A stretch of DNA of 64,000 nucleotides from Mycobacterium sp. GA-1199 (GTDB taxonomy: Bacteria; Actinomycetota; Actinomycetes; Mycobacteriales; Mycobacteriaceae): assembly GCF_001500045.1 (NCBI RefSeq), contig NZ_LQIX01000055.1, positions 1 through 64,000 on the forward strand. Direction: 5' to 3'. Of this stretch, positions 8,960 to 17,359 are shown one piece after another. The position numbers and the translations under genes are program-made. Position 1 is the stretch's first letter; every line of letters begins with the position of its first letter. The notes beneath the pieces are model-generated. The model did not search any database. It saw only the letters and a program-made list of their open reading frames with translations, and was not told where the DNA came from.

Positions 8960-9633
8960 ACCGCGACCCCCTGCCGGCTCCGGCGCAACAGGTAGACCAG
9001 GTCGGGACGCGAACGGGCGACCGCCATCACGGTGACCGCAGTGATCACGCCCTCCCCGATGCCGATCAGCGCATGGGTGCCGAGCATGTAGCCGGTGACC
9101 GCGCCCAGCGACGTGGTGGCCGCTCCACCGATCGCGTATTCGACAACGAATCCCATTGCTGCACAGATGGTTCCGATCAGTGCGGCGACGAACGCGATGG
9201 CGCCCAGCCCGGCCACCGGGACGTCCCGGCGCCTGCGCGCAACGGAGTACAGGAGCACTGCGGTCCCGTAACCCGCGACCAAACCGATCACTGCCATGTT
9301 GACGATGTTGGTGCCCAGCGCCGTCACACCCCCGTCGGCGAACAGCAACGCCTGCACGACCAGCACGATCGCGATGCACAGCGCCCCGGTGAACGGGCCG
9401 ACGAGGATCGCGGCGAGCGCGCCGCCGAGCAGGTGGCCGCTGACGCCGGGGAGGATCGGGAAGTTGATCATCTGCACAGCGAAGATGAACGCCGCAACGA
9501 GCCCCGCCAGCGGCACCGTGCGCTCATCGAGTTCGTTTCGGGCTTTGGCCGCGCAGAACGCGACGGCGGCGACAGCGATGACGCCGAAGACGACCGAGGT
9601 CGGGGCGTTGACGATGCCGTCGCTCATGTGCAT
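8956..9633 (-). CDS. cbiM: Cobalt/nickel ECF substrate-binding membrane protein CbiM
   Basis: A 225-residue multi-spanning S component. The ATG at 9633 is preferred over a GTG seven codons upstream (9654) because it gives the N-terminus MHMSDGIV; in this family the N-terminal Met-His and His residues ligate the metal. Family landmarks NFPILPGVSGHLLGGALAA and the later GTHALIGIGEGVITA, both His-bearing, are intact. It is the first gene of the operon. The palindromic operator candidate lies 45-72 bases upstream of the ATG. Confidence 0.9.
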   Translation of the reverse strand: MHMSDGIVNAPTSVVFGVIAVAAVAFCAAKARNELDERTVPLAGLVAAFIFAVQMINFPILPGVSGHLLGGALAAILVGPFTGALCIAIVLVVQALLFADGGVTALGTNIVNMAVIGLVAGYGTAVLLYSVARRRRDVPVAGLGAIAFVAALIGTICAAMGFVVEYAIGGAATTSLGAVTGYMLGTHALIGIGEGVITAVTVMAVARSRPDLVYLLRRSRQGVAV

Positions 9634-9677
9634 CGCGACGTACGAAGAGGTCACCCCGCGAGCCTAGAGCTCCCACC

Positions 9678-9706
9678 GAACACCTGTCTAGCTGAACAGG
9701 TGTTCA
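9678..9706. promoter_or_regulatory. Palindromic operator candidate upstream of cbiM
   Basis: Two overlapping inverted repeats. One is a perfect 10-base pair of arms, GAACACCTGT (9678-9687) and ACAGGTGTTC (9696-9705), separated by 8 bases. The other is the compact palindrome TGAACA-GG-TGTTCA (9693-9706). Its position just ahead of cbiM and its symmetry fit a metal-responsive repressor site, for example ArsR/SmtB-like. The binder is inferred, not shown. Confidence 0.55.
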
Positions 9707-9729
9707 TGCGAGCTTTGGCCTCCGGCGAT

Positions 9730-9758
9730 ACCGGGCGGGCACCAATGGCCCGCCCGGT
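9730..9758 (-). terminator. Strong GC hairpin after the small secreted-protein gene
   Basis: Perfect 11-base arms ACCGGGCGGGC (9730-9740) and GCCCGCCCGGT (9748-9758) with a 7-base loop. It begins 8 bases past the stop of the minus-strand gene at 9766. There is no T tract, as is common for mycobacterial terminators. It insulates cbiM from read-through. Confidence 0.65.
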
Positions 9759-9765
9759 CATCGCC

Positions 9766-10026
9766 TCAGCTGAGGCAAAGCCGGTGGTAGGTGTCCAGGG
9801 TGCGATTGGCAATATGAGTCCAATCCTTTTCCGCCTGCTTATCACCCTGTTGACGTGCCACGTTGGCTACATGAATGGCGCTATCGGCCGACGCAGCGAT
9901 CGCTGCGCAATTGGCTTGCCTCGGCTTGGCTGCGGCAGTACCTGTGGTGAGACCGGCGACTGCCGGCGTCGCGAGGGCCGCGGACAGCAACGCGGCGGCG
10001 ATCGCCCGGTTGAGCACTGTGGCCAT
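9766..10026 (-). CDS. Small secreted hypothetical protein
   Basis: An 86-residue protein with a classic signal peptide: MATVLNRAIAAALLSAALAT is followed by a likely Ala-x-Ala cleavage near residue 24. The mature part is about 60 residues with two Cys (around 38 and 84), possibly disulfide-bonded, and has no recognisable domain. The ATG at 10026 has a clear GAAGGAG site upstream. It is a single-gene unit bounded by a strong hairpin. Function unknown. Confidence 0.75.
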   Translation of the reverse strand: MATVLNRAIAAALLSAALATPAVAGLTTGTAAAKPRQANCAAIAASADSAIHVANVARQQGDKQAEKDWTHIANRTLDTYHRLCLS

Positions 10027-10136
10027 GATGTTTTCTCCTTCGCTTGTCGTCCGCGGGCCGTTCCCGCGAAACTGTGACGGCATCACCGTCTCGCGCGCGG
10101 CTTCGGTCTTCGTTGACGAAATGTGAAACGCGCAGT

Positions 10137-13004
10137 TCAGCGGGAGTTATCGCAATAGCGCAGCAGGGTTACCCGGGCGAGCGCCACCGCCTCGGCGCCC
10201 GTCGGACCGACGTGCTCAGGATCTGCTTCGGCGTCGTTGAGCGGCGAATCCTTTCCGGCGGTAACCAACGACCGGTGAAGGGCGAGCGCATCGTCGTCAG
10301 CCCCGACTCGCACGAAGAACCGCGTCACGTAACGCAGGTTGAGCCACTGTTGACTCCAGTCCCCCACCCGATCCCAGTGATCCAGCACGTCGATGAAAGC
10401 GGTTGCCGCTTCGGCGGGTTCACCGTGCACGGCCCGGGTCGACGCGGCCTCCATCAGCGCGATGCCGTACCACCACAGGTTGCGCACCGATGCGGCCAGC
10501 GCGGCAGCCTCGTCGAACAGTTGCAGCGCGCGATCGGGCTCGGATTTCTTGAGCACCAGACCGAGCGCGTAGCGAGCCATCGATTGTGCGGTGGCATTAC
10601 GCGTTTCCTCCGCGACATGCACCGCCTCTTCCGCCGCGGCTACCCCTTCGGCCGGGACGTGCAGCGCAGCATGGCATATCGCGACGTAGAAGAGCGTCCA
10701 CACCAGACGAATCGGGTCGGAATCAGTCCTGGCCCGCTGCGCCTCGGCCTCGTAGTGCAGCAGAGCCGTTTGGGCATCACCCTCGTACAGCGCGACGTCG
10801 GCGAGCACATCACCGGGATAGGCGACCCGGGCGGCGCCACGCGCGGGCGCACGCCCCTGCGCGAGGTTCGCGAGTGTCCGGGCCTTGTCGAACTCGCCTC
10901 TGTTCCACGCTCCTCGCGCGGCGAAGCCGACGGCCGCGGCGTAGAGCGGATGAGTGGATTCGGCCACCTCGACGGCGCGCTCGGCCCAGGCGGCCGACTC
11001 GTAGCTGTGACGCAGGTGGACGACTTCGGGTAGCGAGGTCACCAGCCGAAGCGCGGTGTCGACGTCATGGACCGACAGCGCGTGCTCGAACGCGACGCGC
11101 AGGTTGTCGTAATCGGGCAGCAATCTGTCCACCCACGTCCGCTCGTCGGGGCCGTGCATGCCGGCAGCCGCACATTGGGCCAGCGCGGTGAAATACTCGG
11201 CATGCCGCGATGCCACTGACTTGTCGATACCGTTGACCTGCAGTCGATTGCGGCCGTAGGCGCGCAGCATCTCCAGAACGGTGTACCGCGTCCGCTCGGT
11301 CGCCGCCTGCATGCCCACCATCGACTTGTCAACGAGTCCGGTGATCTCATCGAGCGTGTCGTCCTCCTCGCCCCCACCGCACACCGCGTGCGCCGCTTCC
11401 AGGTCGCAGCCGCCGGCAAAGACGGACAACCGTGAGAACAGTTGCCGCTCTGCCTCGGTGAGTAGCTCATAGGACCAGTCGATCGTCGCGACGAGGCTCT
11501 GCTGACGAGGGATCCCCCGGGCGCCTCCGCTGAGCAGCCGCAGACCGTCCAGCCGGCGTGCGACGTCGAGACTGCTCATGGCGCGCATCCGGGCGGCGGC
11601 CAGTTCGATCGCCAGCGGCAGACCGTCGACGCGTCGGCAGATCTCGGCGACGGCGCCCACGGGTTCGTGCTCCAGCGCGAAATCGGGCCGGCTGGCCTTG
11701 GCCCGGTCGGCGAACAGCCGGGTGGCCTCGCCGATCGGCAACGGTGATACGGGCCAGATATGTTCCCCGTCAACGCCGATCGCTTCCCGGCTGGTGGCCA
11801 GGATCACGACGTCGGGGCAGCTGCCGACGATCGAGTCGATGAGCCGCGCGACCGCATCGAGCAGGTGCTCGCAATTGTCCAGAACCAGCAGTAGGTTTTT
11901 CGTTCGCAGGTAGTCGATCACTGTTTCTTCGATGCCGAGCCCGTGGCGTTGTTGCAGATGAAGTGCGGTCGCCACGGTATGGCCAACGGCGGCAACGTCA
12001 TCCAGTGGTGCGAGCTCGACCAGCGTGACGCCGTCGGCGAAGCACGCCTCGGCTCTGGCCGCGGCCTCGAGGGCTAGGCGGGTCTTGCCTACGCCGCCGA
12101 CTCCGGTCAACGTCACCAGCGAACGGTCACGCAAGACGTCCGATACGTGCGCGACGTCGTCGTCGCGGCCGATGAAACTGGTGCTCCGTCGTGGAAGGTT
12201 CGTCCGCGGTCGCGCGCTGACGGCCGCGGGTGCTCCGACCGGCAGAGCCGCACGCTCCGGATCACCCTCCAGGAGCTGCACATGCACCTGCTGCAGCGCC
12301 GGACTCGGATCCGCACCCAGTTCCTCGACGAGACGTTCACGTACCGTACGGAACGTCTCGAGGGCGTCGGCCTGACGACCGCACCGGTACTGCGCCAACA
12401 TCAGCTGCGCCGTCAGGCGCTCGTCCAGCGGGTGCTCCGCCAGCATGGTGGTCAGGTCGGGGAGCAACTCGGCATGTCGGCCGGCCCGCAACCCGGCATC
12501 GTTGCGATCCAGCGCGACGGCCAGTCGTTCGGTGTGCAGGGCGCTTCTGACCTCGTTCAGCCAGGGGGTGTCGAGGGTGACGAACGGATCGCCACGCCAC
12601 AGCCGCAGCGCCCGGCCGAACAGGTCGTGCGCTTCGATGGGATCCACGGCGGCGCGCGCCTGGTTGGCCAGGTGCCGGAAGCGGTACAGGTCAACGGTCA
12701 TCGGGTCGGCCACCAGCACGTAACCGCCGGACTCCCGCTTGATTTCGGCGTCTCCGCTACGCCCGATGACTGCTCGTAACCGAGATACATACGCGGCCAG
12801 CGCATTACGTGCGCGATAGGGCGGTTCGTCGGCCCACACCCGATCGATCAGCTGATCGGAGGGAACCGGGCGGTTGAGGTCGATCAGCAAAGCGACGAGA
12901 ACCGCACGCTGTCGCGCATGCCCGACATCGACGCGTTCACCGTCGACGTCGGCCCCGATGTCGCCGAGCAACCGGAACACCACCGTCACGCTCACAGCTT
13001 TCAC
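10137..13004 (-). CDS. AfsR/SARP-type transcriptional regulator with NB-ARC ATPase and TPR-like repeats
   Basis: About 955 residues in three parts. An N-terminal winged-helix OmpR-like plus bacterial transcriptional activation domain (about 1-240, from VVFRLLGDIGADVDG through RARNALAAYVSRLR) is followed by an NTPase domain with Walker A GVGGVGKTR and Walker B LLLVLDNCEHLL, and a long C-terminal alpha-helical TPR-like region. The architecture is that of AfsR-class activators, where nucleotide binding gates DNA binding. The start is uncertain among the GTG codons at 13004, 12995 and 12989; upstream in-frame codons overlap the methyltransferase gene. Targets are not evident. Confidence 0.8.
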   Translation of the reverse strand: MKAVSVTVVFRLLGDIGADVDGERVDVGHARQRAVLVALLIDLNRPVPSDQLIDRVWADEPPYRARNALAAYVSRLRAVIGRSGDAEIKRESGGYVLVADPMTVDLYRFRHLANQARAAVDPIEAHDLFGRALRLWRGDPFVTLDTPWLNEVRSALHTERLAVALDRNDAGLRAGRHAELLPDLTTMLAEHPLDERLTAQLMLAQYRCGRQADALETFRTVRERLVEELGADPSPALQQVHVQLLEGDPERAALPVGAPAAVSARPRTNLPRRSTSFIGRDDDVAHVSDVLRDRSLVTLTGVGGVGKTRLALEAAARAEACFADGVTLVELAPLDDVAAVGHTVATALHLQQRHGLGIEETVIDYLRTKNLLLVLDNCEHLLDAVARLIDSIVGSCPDVVILATSREAIGVDGEHIWPVSPLPIGEATRLFADRAKASRPDFALEHEPVGAVAEICRRVDGLPLAIELAAARMRAMSSLDVARRLDGLRLLSGGARGIPRQQSLVATIDWSYELLTEAERQLFSRLSVFAGGCDLEAAHAVCGGGEEDDTLDEITGLVDKSMVGMQAATERTRYTVLEMLRAYGRNRLQVNGIDKSVASRHAEYFTALAQCAAAGMHGPDERTWVDRLLPDYDNLRVAFEHALSVHDVDTALRLVTSLPEVVHLRHSYESAAWAERAVEVAESTHPLYAAAVGFAARGAWNRGEFDKARTLANLAQGRAPARGAARVAYPGDVLADVALYEGDAQTALLHYEAEAQRARTDSDPIRLVWTLFYVAICHAALHVPAEGVAAAEEAVHVAEETRNATAQSMARYALGLVLKKSEPDRALQLFDEAAALAASVRNLWWYGIALMEAASTRAVHGEPAEAATAFIDVLDHWDRVGDWSQQWLNLRYVTRFFVRVGADDDALALHRSLVTAGKDSPLNDAEADPEHVGPTGAEAVALARVTLLRYCDNSR

Positions 13005-13047
13005 CAGGCCGCAGCGGGTGTCCGCAGTATTCGGCAAGTATGGGCAA

Positions 13048-13911
13048 TCAGCGCGCCGGGGCCGGCTTCGTGGCGGTGACCAGGAGATACTCGGCGTCAT
13101 AGGAGGTGCCCGTCGGCCCCGGGACGGTGTTCCAGTCGTCGAGAAACTGCAGGAAGTCGCGGTCGAGGTCGGCGATCCGCGCTGGCTGACCGGCGTTGAA
13201 CGCATAGGTGGCGATCGTCGGCCCGTAGTTGCGCTTCCAATACTCCCTGAAGTCGAGCGGACTCGGACAATGGTCCATCCGAACGGTTCGCCGCTGCGTC
13301 CGCAAGTCCGTCACCCGGCGGCCGAGCAGCGACCGCACATGAGCTTCGTCTCCCCACAGGGGCGCGGGACTCGCGCCGGGCGGTGGCGGCGGCGCGTAGG
13401 GCTTCATCGTCTTGAACAGGTTGCCGATGAAGCCTTCCGGAGTCCAGTTGATCATTCCGATGGTTCCGCCCGGCCGGCACACTCGCACGAGCTCATCGGC
13501 GGCGGCCTGGTGGTGCGGCGCGAACATCACACCGACACATGACATGACGACATCAAAGCTGTTGTCGGCGAAGGGCATCGCCTCGGCATCGGCTTCGACC
13601 CATTCGATCTGGACTCCGTGCCGCTCGGCGATCGCGCGCCCCGCGGTGAATAATTCGGGCGTGAGATCGCTTGCCGTGACGATCGCTCCCGCGGCGGCCG
13701 CCGGGATGGCCGCGTTGCCGGAGCCCGCGGCGACGTCGAGCACGCGGTCGCCCGCGCGGACTGCGCAGGCGCGCACCAGTTCAGGGCCCAGCTCGGGAAT
13801 CAGCTCGGCCGCGACGGCCGGGTAGTCACCCGAAGCCCACAGTGCCCGGTGTTTGACCTTCAGCTGGCGGTCGGCATCGTGTTCGGTCGCGTTCTCGAGG
13901 ATGTTGTTCAT
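13048..13911 (-). CDS. Class I SAM-dependent methyltransferase
   Basis: A 287-residue protein with the SAM-binding motif VLDVAAGSGNAAIPAAAAGA near residues 61-80, then ASDLTPELF, VEADAEAMPFADNSFDVV and a post-II segment with VCRPGG. It resembles UbiE/COQ5-like and Methyltransf_11 proteins; the acceptor is unknown. The ATG at 13911 has GAGG upstream. It lies 43 bases ahead of the AfsR-type regulator and downstream of an ArsR gene on the same strand, so the three may be co-expressed. Confidence 0.82.
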   Translation of the reverse strand: MNNILENATEHDADRQLKVKHRALWASGDYPAVAAELIPELGPELVRACAVRAGDRVLDVAAGSGNAAIPAAAAGAIVTASDLTPELFTAGRAIAERHGVQIEWVEADAEAMPFADNSFDVVMSCVGVMFAPHHQAAADELVRVCRPGGTIGMINWTPEGFIGNLFKTMKPYAPPPPPGASPAPLWGDEAHVRSLLGRRVTDLRTQRRTVRMDHCPSPLDFREYWKRNYGPTIATYAFNAGQPARIADLDRDFLQFLDDWNTVPGPTGTSYDAEYLLVTATKPAPAR

Positions 13912-14028
13912 GGTGTCCGCCTCGGTGTCGGTGCCCGCCCGCCGGCGGGCATGTTCGTCTGACGTCGTCGACGATCGGTCGAGGATGTGAAGCAACGATT
14001 CGGAAATCGTGAAATGCCCTGGTCAGAG

Positions 14029-14358
14029 TCAGCCGTGCCGGGCGCCGATCCAATGCAGCAGGTCGTGGACGATGTCGTCGTCGAGGCGGTAGCTGACGGC
14101 CCGTCCCACCCGCGTGGCGCTGACCCAGCCCTGCTGGCGCAACACGCGAAGCGCCTGCGAGACGGCGTTTTCCGACCGGCCCAATGCCGAGGCGAGGTCT
14201 CCGACGCGGATCCCGGGAACCCGATGCAGGGTGAGCAGGATCTCGAGGCGATGCGGGTCCGACAACAGATCGAACCGCTGCGTCCAGCTGGCGGTATCGA
14301 CGTCGGCCAGCGCGGACGATGCGCGTTCGACGTCCACCTGGCCGACGGGCTCGTTCAC
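14029..14358 (-). CDS. ArsR/SmtB-family transcriptional regulator
   Basis: A 109-residue winged-helix repressor. The core RFDLLSDPHRLEILLTLH and the recognition region LGRSENAVSQALRVLRQQGWV are typical. It has no Cys, so a thiolate metal site is excluded. The last helix, DDDIVHDLLHWIGARHG, has Asp and His residues that could form an alpha5-type Zn/Ni/Co site (inference). The GTG at 14358 is chosen because TACATT, a TANNNT -10 box, ends 7 bases before it, which fits leaderless translation. A longer GTG start at 14397 is possible. Confidence 0.82.
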   Translation of the reverse strand: MNEPVGQVDVERASSALADVDTASWTQRFDLLSDPHRLEILLTLHRVPGIRVGDLASALGRSENAVSQALRVLRQQGWVSATRVGRAVSYRLDDDIVHDLLHWIGARHG

Positions 14359-14428
14359 GAGACTCAATGTAGCGCCGTTGTGCACGCTCGCGGGCACATG
14401 AGCGTTCGCGAATGTCGAGAAATCGGCG

Positions 14429-14458
14429 GTGTGTCGTGTGCAAACGCGCGCGCTCGCG
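14429..14458. repeat. Dispersed intergenic stem-loop repeat, copy B
   Basis: It matches copy A (1-30) at roughly 26 of 30 positions in the same orientation, sharing the cores TGTCGT, TGCAAAC and CGCTCGCG. It lies 12 bases beyond the stop of the minus-strand FadR gene, as copy A lies beyond cobO. Confidence 0.6.
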
Positions 14459-14469
14459 ACAAAAGGGGC

Positions 14470-15219
14470 CTAGTCGAGGAAGCCGTGCAGCAGCGCCGCG
14501 GACCCCTCGACGTGGGCCCGCATCGCCGACGCCGCGCCGTCGGCGTCGCCGGCGAGGATCGCGAGCACGATCGCCTCGTGCTGCTCGTCGGAGTGGGCGA
14601 TGTTTCGTGGCAACAGCGGAATCTGGTCGAGCAGGGCGTTGAGCCGCATCCTGTTCTCGGCCAGCAGTGGGACCAGCGACGGTGATCCGGCGGCTTCGGC
14701 GATCGCCAGGTGTAGACGAGAGTCGAGACGGCGGTAATCGTCGGGGGCGGCGGCGCGGACGTCGATCATCCGGGCCCACAGCACCTCGCGTTCGGCAGCC
14801 GCGAGGGTCCGGGTGGCCGCCATCCGCGCGGCGCCGACCTCCAGGATCTCGCGGAGCCGCAACGCGTCGTCGATCTCGGCGCATGAGACCGCATCGGCCT
14901 CACCGGTTGGTCGCGGCAGCTCGTCGGCGAGGAACGTCCCGCCGTACCGTCCACGCCGCGACACCAGGTAGCCCGCGTCGGACAGCGACTTGATCGCCTC
15001 GCGCACGGTGTCACGGCTGACCCCGAGCCGTGAGGCGAGTTCACGCTCGGGCGGTAGGCACTCACCGGGCGCCAGCACGCCGAGCCGGATGGTCTGCAGG
15101 AGCCGGGCGACGGTGTCTTCAAAGGCGTTACCCCCACGCACCGGGCGCAGCAGCGCTTCGGCCGCCGCCTCCGCGGTGAAGCCGACGTGCGCCACCGGCA
15201 CCTCCGAGTCAGCCGACAT
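14470..15219 (-). CDS. GntR/FadR-family transcriptional regulator
   Basis: A 249-residue regulator. The N-terminal GntR winged helix (LPPERELASRLGVSRDTVREAIKSLSDAGYLVSRRG, about residues 52-87) is followed by an all-helical FCD effector domain containing Asp and His residues (RLDSRLHLAIAEAAG and DEQHEAI). The ATG at 15219 is 2 bases after the SDR stop, so it is the last gene of the glnA-like operon and probably its repressor. The likely effector is a substrate or intermediate of that pathway (inference). Confidence 0.88.
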   Translation of the reverse strand: MSADSEVPVAHVGFTAEAAAEALLRPVRGGNAFEDTVARLLQTIRLGVLAPGECLPPERELASRLGVSRDTVREAIKSLSDAGYLVSRRGRYGGTFLADELPRPTGEADAVSCAEIDDALRLREILEVGAARMAATRTLAAAEREVLWARMIDVRAAAPDDYRRLDSRLHLAIAEAAGSPSLVPLLAENRMRLNALLDQIPLLPRNIAHSDEQHEAIVLAILAGDADGAASAMRAHVEGSAALLHGFLD

Positions 15220-15221
15220 CG

Positions 15222-15995
15222 CTACAGCGGGGTGACGTAGTGACCGTTGATGCCGCCGTCGACGAGGAACGACGAGGCGGTGACGAACGACGCGTCGTCG
15301 CTGGCCAGGAACGCAACCGCCGCACCGATTTCCTCGGGTTCGGCGAACCGCCCGACCGGGACGTGCACCAGCCGTCGCGCGGCGCGTTCGGGATCCTTGG
15401 CGAACAGCTCCCGCAGCAGCGGGGTGTTCACCGGTCCCGGGCACAGCGCGTTGACCCTGATCCCCTGGCGCGCGTACTGCACGCCCAGTTCACGCGACAT
15501 TGTGAGCACACCGCCCTTGGAGGCGGTGTAGGAGATCTGCGATGTCGCCGAACCCACCACGGCCACAAAGGAAGCCGTGTTGATGATCGAGCCCTTCTGC
15601 TGGGGCACCATGTGGCGCAGCGCCGCCTTGCAGCACAAGAACACCGACTTGAGGTTGACGTCCTGCACCCGCTGCCACGCGTCGATGCCGGTGTTCTCGA
15701 TCAGTTCGTCCTCGGGCGGGCTGATACCCGCGTTGTTGAACGCGATGTCGATGGATCCGTGCGTCTCGGCGGCCGTGTCGAAAAGCTCGTCCACCGCGAC
15801 CGGGTCGGAGACGTCGACCTGGACGAAGGTGCCGTTCAGGTCGTCGGCGACGGTTCTTCCGGCCGCCGGGTCGATGTCGCCGATGACGACGGTCGCGCCC
15901 TCGGCCGTCATCCGCTTGGCGCTGGCCAGGCCGATTCCGCTGGCGCCGCCGGTGATGACGGCGACCTTGCCCGCCAAGCGTTGCGTCAGATCCAT
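15222..15995 (-). CDS. Short-chain dehydrogenase/reductase
   Basis: A 257-residue classical SDR: TGGASGIG cofactor motif near residues 16-23, NNAG near 88-91, the catalytic Ser in NTASFVAVVGSA and YTASK (Tyr-x3-Lys), and a C-terminal FLVDGGINGHYVTPL. GDIDP after beta2 favours NAD over NADP. It corresponds to the gene beside aldC in M. tuberculosis (Rv2857c type). Its start overlaps the aldehyde dehydrogenase stop by one base. It probably oxidises an alcohol or hydroxy intermediate of the amine pathway. Confidence 0.88.
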   Translation of the reverse strand: MDLTQRLAGKVAVITGGASGIGLASAKRMTAEGATVVIGDIDPAAGRTVADDLNGTFVQVDVSDPVAVDELFDTAAETHGSIDIAFNNAGISPPEDELIENTGIDAWQRVQDVNLKSVFLCCKAALRHMVPQQKGSIINTASFVAVVGSATSQISYTASKGGVLTMSRELGVQYARQGIRVNALCPGPVNTPLLRELFAKDPERAARRLVHVPVGRFAEPEEIGAAVAFLASDDASFVTASSFLVDGGINGHYVTPL

Positions 15996-17359
15996 CAGGC
16001 CTCCTGCACGGCAATGAAGACGTTTTTGGTTTCGGTGAACGACAGCGGTGCATCCGGGCCCAGTTCGCGTCCGAGACCGGATTGTTTGAACCCGCCGAAC
16101 GGCGTGTTGTACCGCACCGAGGAATGCGAATTGACCGAGAGGTTGCCCGCTTCCACAGCGCGCGACACCCGTACCGCCCGCGACAGGTTCTCGGTCCAGA
16201 TCGATCCGGACAACCCGTAGGGGGTGTCGTTGGCGAGCGCGATCGCATCGGCCTCGTCGTCGAACGGCAGCACGGTGACCACCGGGCCGAAGATCTCCTC
16301 GCGCACCGTGCGGTCGGTGCGCTGCGGCGTCAACACCGTCGGCGGGAACCAGTACCCGGGCCCCGAGGGAGCCGACCCGCGGAACGCGACGGGCGCGTCG
16401 TCGGGCACGAACGAGGCCACGGTGTTCCAGTGCCCCTGTGACACCAGCGGGCCCATCTCGGTGTCCTTGGCGCGCGGGTCGCCGACCACGACACCCTTGA
16501 CCGCGGGCTCGAACAGCTCCATGAAGCGGTCGTAGACGTTGCGCTGCACCAGAATTCGGCTACGCGCACAACAGTCCTGACCGGCGTTGTCGAACACCCC
16601 GTACGGCGCGGTGGCCGCCGCCTGTTCCAGGTCGCAGTCGTCGAAGACGATGTTGGCGCTCTTACCGCCGAGTTCGAGGGTGACCCGCTTGACCTGTTTG
16701 GCCGCACCCGCCATGACCCGGGTGCCGACCTCGGTGGAGCCGGTGAACACGACCTTGCGCACGTCGGGGTGCGAGACGAAGCGTTCCCCGACCACCGAGC
16801 CCTTGCCGGGCAGCACACGGAACAGGTCGGCGGGGATCCCCGCCTCGACGGCCAACTCCCCCAGCCGGATCGTGGTGAGCGGCGTCCACTCGGCGGGTTT
16901 GATCAGCACCGCGTTGCCCGCGGCGAGCGCGGGCGCGAAACCCCAGGAGGCGATGGTCATCGGGAAATTCCACGGCGTGATGACGCCGACCACTCCGAGC
17001 GGCTCGTTGAAGGTCACGTCGATGCCGCCCGCGACGGGAATCTGCTTGCCCGACAGGCGCTCCGGTGCGGCGGCGTAGAACTGCAGCACATCGCGGACGT
17101 GGCCGGCCTCCCACTCGGCGTTACCGATGGGGTGCCCGGAGTTCGCGACCTCGAGCGCCGCCAGCTCGTCGATGTGAGCGTCGACCGTCGCGGCGAACGC
17201 ACGCAGTGCGGCCGCCCGCTCGGCCGGCGCCTGCCGCGCCCAATCCCGTTGTGCGGCTTTCGCCCTGGCCACCGCATCGTCGACCGCGGCCTCGTCGGTC
17301 TGCTCGACGGTAACCAGCAGCTCCTCGGTCGCCGGGTTGATCACATTGGATGTGCTCAA
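15995..17359 (-). CDS. aldC: NAD(P)-dependent aldehyde dehydrogenase
   Basis: A 454-residue ALDH-superfamily enzyme with the Asn motif TPWNFP, cofactor loop FTGSTEVG, general base in LELGGKSANIVF and the nucleophilic Cys in NAGQDCCARSR. Start is a TTG at 17359 that overlaps the upstream TGA as TTGA, with AAAGGGCG behind it. In the gamma-glutamylation route this PuuC-like step would oxidise a gamma-glutamyl-aminoaldehyde. The name follows Rv2858c. Substrate is inferred from context. Confidence 0.88.
   Translation of the reverse strand: MSTSNVINPATEELLVTVEQTDEAAVDDAVARAKAAQRDWARQAPAERAAALRAFAATVDAHIDELAALEVANSGHPIGNAEWEAGHVRDVLQFYAAAPERLSGKQIPVAGGIDVTFNEPLGVVGVITPWNFPMTIASWGFAPALAAGNAVLIKPAEWTPLTTIRLGELAVEAGIPADLFRVLPGKGSVVGERFVSHPDVRKVVFTGSTEVGTRVMAGAAKQVKRVTLELGGKSANIVFDDCDLEQAAATAPYGVFDNAGQDCCARSRILVQRNVYDRFMELFEPAVKGVVVGDPRAKDTEMGPLVSQGHWNTVASFVPDDAPVAFRGSAPSGPGYWFPPTVLTPQRTDRTVREEIFGPVVTVLPFDDEADAIALANDTPYGLSGSIWTENLSRAVRVSRAVEAGNLSVNSHSSVRYNTPFGGFKQSGLGRELGPDAPLSFTETKNVFIAVQEA

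Noticed and set aside
9634..9765. A B12 riboswitch ahead of cbiM.
   Set aside because: The leader is too short and I see no conserved B12-box core; the region is taken up by a palindrome and a terminator.
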